From contig OZ242179.1 in the NCBI GenBank assembly GCA_965205735.1, positions 1,116,001-1,180,000 of the forward strand: a stretch of DNA of 64,000 nt. The letters run 5' to 3'. A program made the position numbers and the translations under genes. Positions 61,829-64,000 of this stretch are shown here, one piece after another. Numbering within the stretch: position 1 is the first letter of the stretch; each line of letters starts with the position of its first letter. This DNA is from VXNE01 sp965205735 (lineage in GTDB: Bacteria; Pseudomonadota; Gammaproteobacteria; Pseudomonadales; Azotimanducaceae). The notes beneath the pieces are model-generated. The model saw nothing but the letters and a program-made list of their open reading frames with translations, was not told the origin of the DNA and ran no database searches.

Positions 61829-62854
61829 TCACGAGCCCGCCTCTCGGCGGCCGCCCCCGGTTGATCCGACCCACACGGCGGCCACCAGGGACAGCAAGGC
61901 ACCCAGCACGAACCACCGATAATGTTCCGTCGGGTTTTTTCGTACTACGCGAGCGGAGACGTCCGCGACCATCGGTCGGATGTGGGCCTCGACGATGGAA
62001 TCAAGATCCACCGCAGAGGTTCCCGCCGGAACGTACACGCCTTCCGCCGCCAGGGCAATTTCGCGCAGCAAGTCCCCGTCCAGCCTTGATCGCACGACAT
62101 TGCCATTGCTGTCCAGTAACACGCTTTGCGCACCTGTCCGGGGATCGGTCAAAACGACCTCGCTGCCGGTTTCGCTGCCAAAGCCGATGGCGACGATGCG
62201 AATGCCGACGGCCACGGCTTCCTCCACTGCCTCCAGCGGATAGGAATCGTGATCCTCGCCGTCCGTGATCAGGAGCATGATGCGCGGCGTGCCGCGATCA
62301 GGCCCATACACGGCGATCGCCTTGCGCACGGCATCGCCGATCCGCGTCCCGCCGCGCGACACCGACCGGACATTGATATCGCGCAACACCAACCGGAAAA
62401 AGCCATAGTCGGACGTCAGCGGCGACTTGACAGCCGCGCGCCCGGCAAACACCACCAGGCCGACGCGCTGGCCATCCACGCGTTCCAGCAGTTCATTGAT
62501 CTCCGCCTTTGCCCGCGCGAGGCGATTGGGTGCCGCGTCCTCCGCCAGCATGCTCTTCGACACGTCCAGAACGATCATGATATCGGCCGTGACGTTGCGC
62601 GACAGCACCTCCGTTCCCATCTGCGATTGCGGCCGCATGAGGGCCAGCACGCCAAGCGCCAGGGTCAGCGAAAACAGCGCCAGTTTGGCGATACGCCGCG
62701 CGCGGGTCTGACGCCAGGCCAGACGCGCCTGCATCGGCAAGGACATGAACCGCGCAAGGGTTTCGCCGGTGCGCAACTCGAAATACGCGGCGGCGATGAC
62801 CACCGCCAAGACCGGCCACGCGAGATGAACCCAGTCGGGCGCGGCGAAATCCAT
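61829..62854 (-). CDS. batB: BatB-type von Willebrand factor A protein
   Basis: The protein is 341 residues. Two N-terminal helices are followed by a vWA domain with MIDAS motif MIVLDVSKSMLAEDAAPNRL, VGLVVFAGRAAVKSPLTSDY and LLITDGEDHDSYPLEAV, and a C-terminal helix (YRWFVLGALLSLVAAVWVG). The vWA domain faces the periplasm between the helices. It overlaps batA by 1 bp (TGATG). Confidence 0.87.
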   Translation of the reverse strand: MDFAAPDWVHLAWPVLAVVIAAAYFELRTGETLARFMSLPMQARLAWRQTRARRIAKLALFSLTLALGVLALMRPQSQMGTEVLSRNVTADIMIVLDVSKSMLAEDAAPNRLARAKAEINELLERVDGQRVGLVVFAGRAAVKSPLTSDYGFFRLVLRDINVRSVSRGGTRIGDAVRKAIAVYGPDRGTPRIMLLITDGEDHDSYPLEAVEEAVAVGIRIVAIGFGSETGSEVVLTDPRTGAQSVLLDSNGNVVRSRLDGDLLREIALAAEGVYVPAGTSAVDLDSIVEAHIRPMVADVSARVVRKNPTEHYRWFVLGALLSLVAAVWVGSTGGGRREAGS

Positions 62855-63885
62855 CAGGGCAACCTCGCGAACAGCGCGCCGCGGCCAAGCCAGCCAACCG
62901 CCAGCAGCGCCAGGGCGAACGCCAGCGGCAGCGCAAACAATTCGTCGTACTGGCGGAACCGATCCTCGGTGATGCGCGTGCGTTCGAGACGGTCGATCTC
63001 CGCATAGACGCGCGTGAGCCCTTCGGCGTCCTCGGCGCGGAAAAAACGTCCGCCCGCGACTTCGGCGATGCGCCGCAGCACCGCCTCGTCCACCTCCACG
63101 CGCATCGAGCGCAACACCGTCCGGCCAAACCTGTCCTCCACGCGCACCGGGGCGAGGCCCGTGGTGCCCGCACCGATCGTATATACCTTGACGCCCATGG
63201 ACCGCGCCAGTTCCGCGGCGGCAGCCGGCGATTCAACCCCCGCGTTGTTGACGCCGTCGGTCAATACCACGGCAATGCGCGACTGCGCCGTCGATTCACG
63301 CAGACGCTCGACAGCGAGCGCCAGGGCGTCGCCGATGGCGGTGCCATCCTCCCTGCGATCGCGAGCGGTATCCAGGTCCCGCGCCACGGCGGTGAGATTG
63401 TTGTGATCCAGCGTCAGAGGCGCGGCGGTATCCGCGAAACGCGCGAAGGCGACCAAGCCGATAGCGTCGTCGGGTCGACCCGGCAGATCATCATCGCCCA
63501 ACACAAAGGCTTCAAACACATCCTGGACCGCTTCGAGACGCGTGCGCTCCCTCGCTGGCGTGGACAGGTCCAGCGCCCGCATCGAGCTGGAGACATCGAC
63601 GACCATCATGATCGCGATCCCCTCGCGATGTATGCGGCTGAAACGCTCGCCGATGCGCGGACCCGCGAGGGCGACAACCAGCGCGATCAGCGCCAGGCAC
63701 AACACCGCATCCGGCATCCACGCCAGCCGCCTGCGCCAGCCGCCGGCCTCGTCGGGGAGAATACGCAGCGAAGAGAACACCAGGCGGCCGGGCGCGCGAC
63801 GCGCGAGCAGGAACACCGGCACCGCCAACAGGGCCAGCAGCAGCAACAGCGGCTCGCGAAATTCGATGGCGGTGATCGTATCCAT
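62854..63885 (-). CDS. batA: BatA-type von Willebrand factor A protein
   Basis: The protein is 343 residues from ATG 63885 (MDTITAIEFREPLLLLLALL). vWA MIDAS is IMMVVDVSSSMRALDLSTPA, with the second conserved Thr/Asp region in REDGTAIGDALALAVERLRE and VVLTDGVNNAG. Helices flank the domain as in BatB. The frame is open another 35 codons upstream, over a C-type palindrome, but homology starts at 63885. MoxR and DUF58 genes usually precede batA and may lie beyond the window end. Confidence 0.87.
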   Translation of the reverse strand: MDTITAIEFREPLLLLLALLAVPVFLLARRAPGRLVFSSLRILPDEAGGWRRRLAWMPDAVLCLALIALVVALAGPRIGERFSRIHREGIAIMMVVDVSSSMRALDLSTPARERTRLEAVQDVFEAFVLGDDDLPGRPDDAIGLVAFARFADTAAPLTLDHNNLTAVARDLDTARDRREDGTAIGDALALAVERLRESTAQSRIAVVLTDGVNNAGVESPAAAAELARSMGVKVYTIGAGTTGLAPVRVEDRFGRTVLRSMRVEVDEAVLRRIAEVAGGRFFRAEDAEGLTRVYAEIDRLERTRITEDRFRQYDELFALPLAFALALLAVGWLGRGALFARLP

Positions 63886-64000
63886 CCTCAATGCCCCACA
63901 GCCCCTTCGGCTTGCGAGGGGTTCCCCCTCGCGCGAAGTCCGGCCCGGCCCCGCTCGCCGTCCATCGCTCCCCAGAGACGTCTGTTCCATGCAAGGTGGC
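63886..64000. repeat. Bat operon upstream region with C-type palindrome
   Basis: GCGAGGGGTTCCCCCTCGC (63915-63933) has the same arms as the C-module core, but the characteristic CTCCCCGGCTGA flank is missing. Nothing else is recognised before the window end. Confidence 0.5.

Noticed and set aside
1..64000. tRNA, rRNA or riboswitch genes
   Set aside because: I scanned for T-arm GTTCGA contexts with CCA-proximal stems and known riboswitch cores and found none that hold together. A covariance search would settle it.

Overview
The window looks like a chromosome of a high-GC gammaproteobacterium. Support comes from mfd followed by a csiV-type gene, from lexA-topA-usp-slt clustering of the kind seen in Pseudomonas relatives, from ygfZ, a class 2 pyrD, cysE and a TonB-dependent receptor. 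Housekeeping genes are intact and tightly packed, often with 4-bp stop/start overlaps. Between them lie eroded genes and small non-coding mobile elements, a mix typical of genomes undergoing decay, for example in host-associated lineages. The lifestyle is inferred and no species is assigned.

Layout. 1-4556: a truncated thiamine-diphosphate enzyme, a luciferase-like monooxygenase, a PRPP synthetase homologue and a Tat-exported aldo/keto reductase. 4553-11751: an accessory zone with an amidase, a transglutaminase/TPR lipoprotein and a MaoC dehydratase pair, mixed with wrecks of an ABC transporter, a purine permease and a two-gene ATPase/Toprim defence-type module. 11928-16626: a three-gene operon for a 2-oxoacid:ferredoxin oxidoreductase with its GltD-like flavoprotein. 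16816-25540: mfd-csiV, a SulP transporter, an MscS channel and lexA with its SOS box. 25632-37336: topA, usp, slt, tatD and a tightly overlapping set ending in an S9 peptidase and ddl. 37354-47281: amt, ygfZ, pyrD, a TonB-dependent receptor and an M1 aminopeptidase. 47282-50217: a second zone of decay. 50278-56381: xdhC, a mocA-like gene, nadK, cysE and small exported proteins. 56869-63885: a BatA-BatB-helical protein-BatDE operon.

The most distinctive feature is a set of short elements that end in CTAG and carry no transposase. I call them A (about 167 bp, six copies or part-copies), B (about 248 bp, one full and two partial) and D (about 267-297 bp, two copies). A 45-bp palindromic module, C, is nested in some of them and also sits in frame inside topA. 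The termini regenerate CTAG, the known preferred target of IS630-type transposases, so neighbouring elements share one CTAG and form trains (8354-9048 and 48552-49255). Several insertions use the C-TAG of a gene's own stop codon. One train splits an M32 carboxypeptidase gene exactly at a CTAG. Three elements (A2, A5 and D2) contain patches that match host DNA lying next to them, which is the most unusual observation here.
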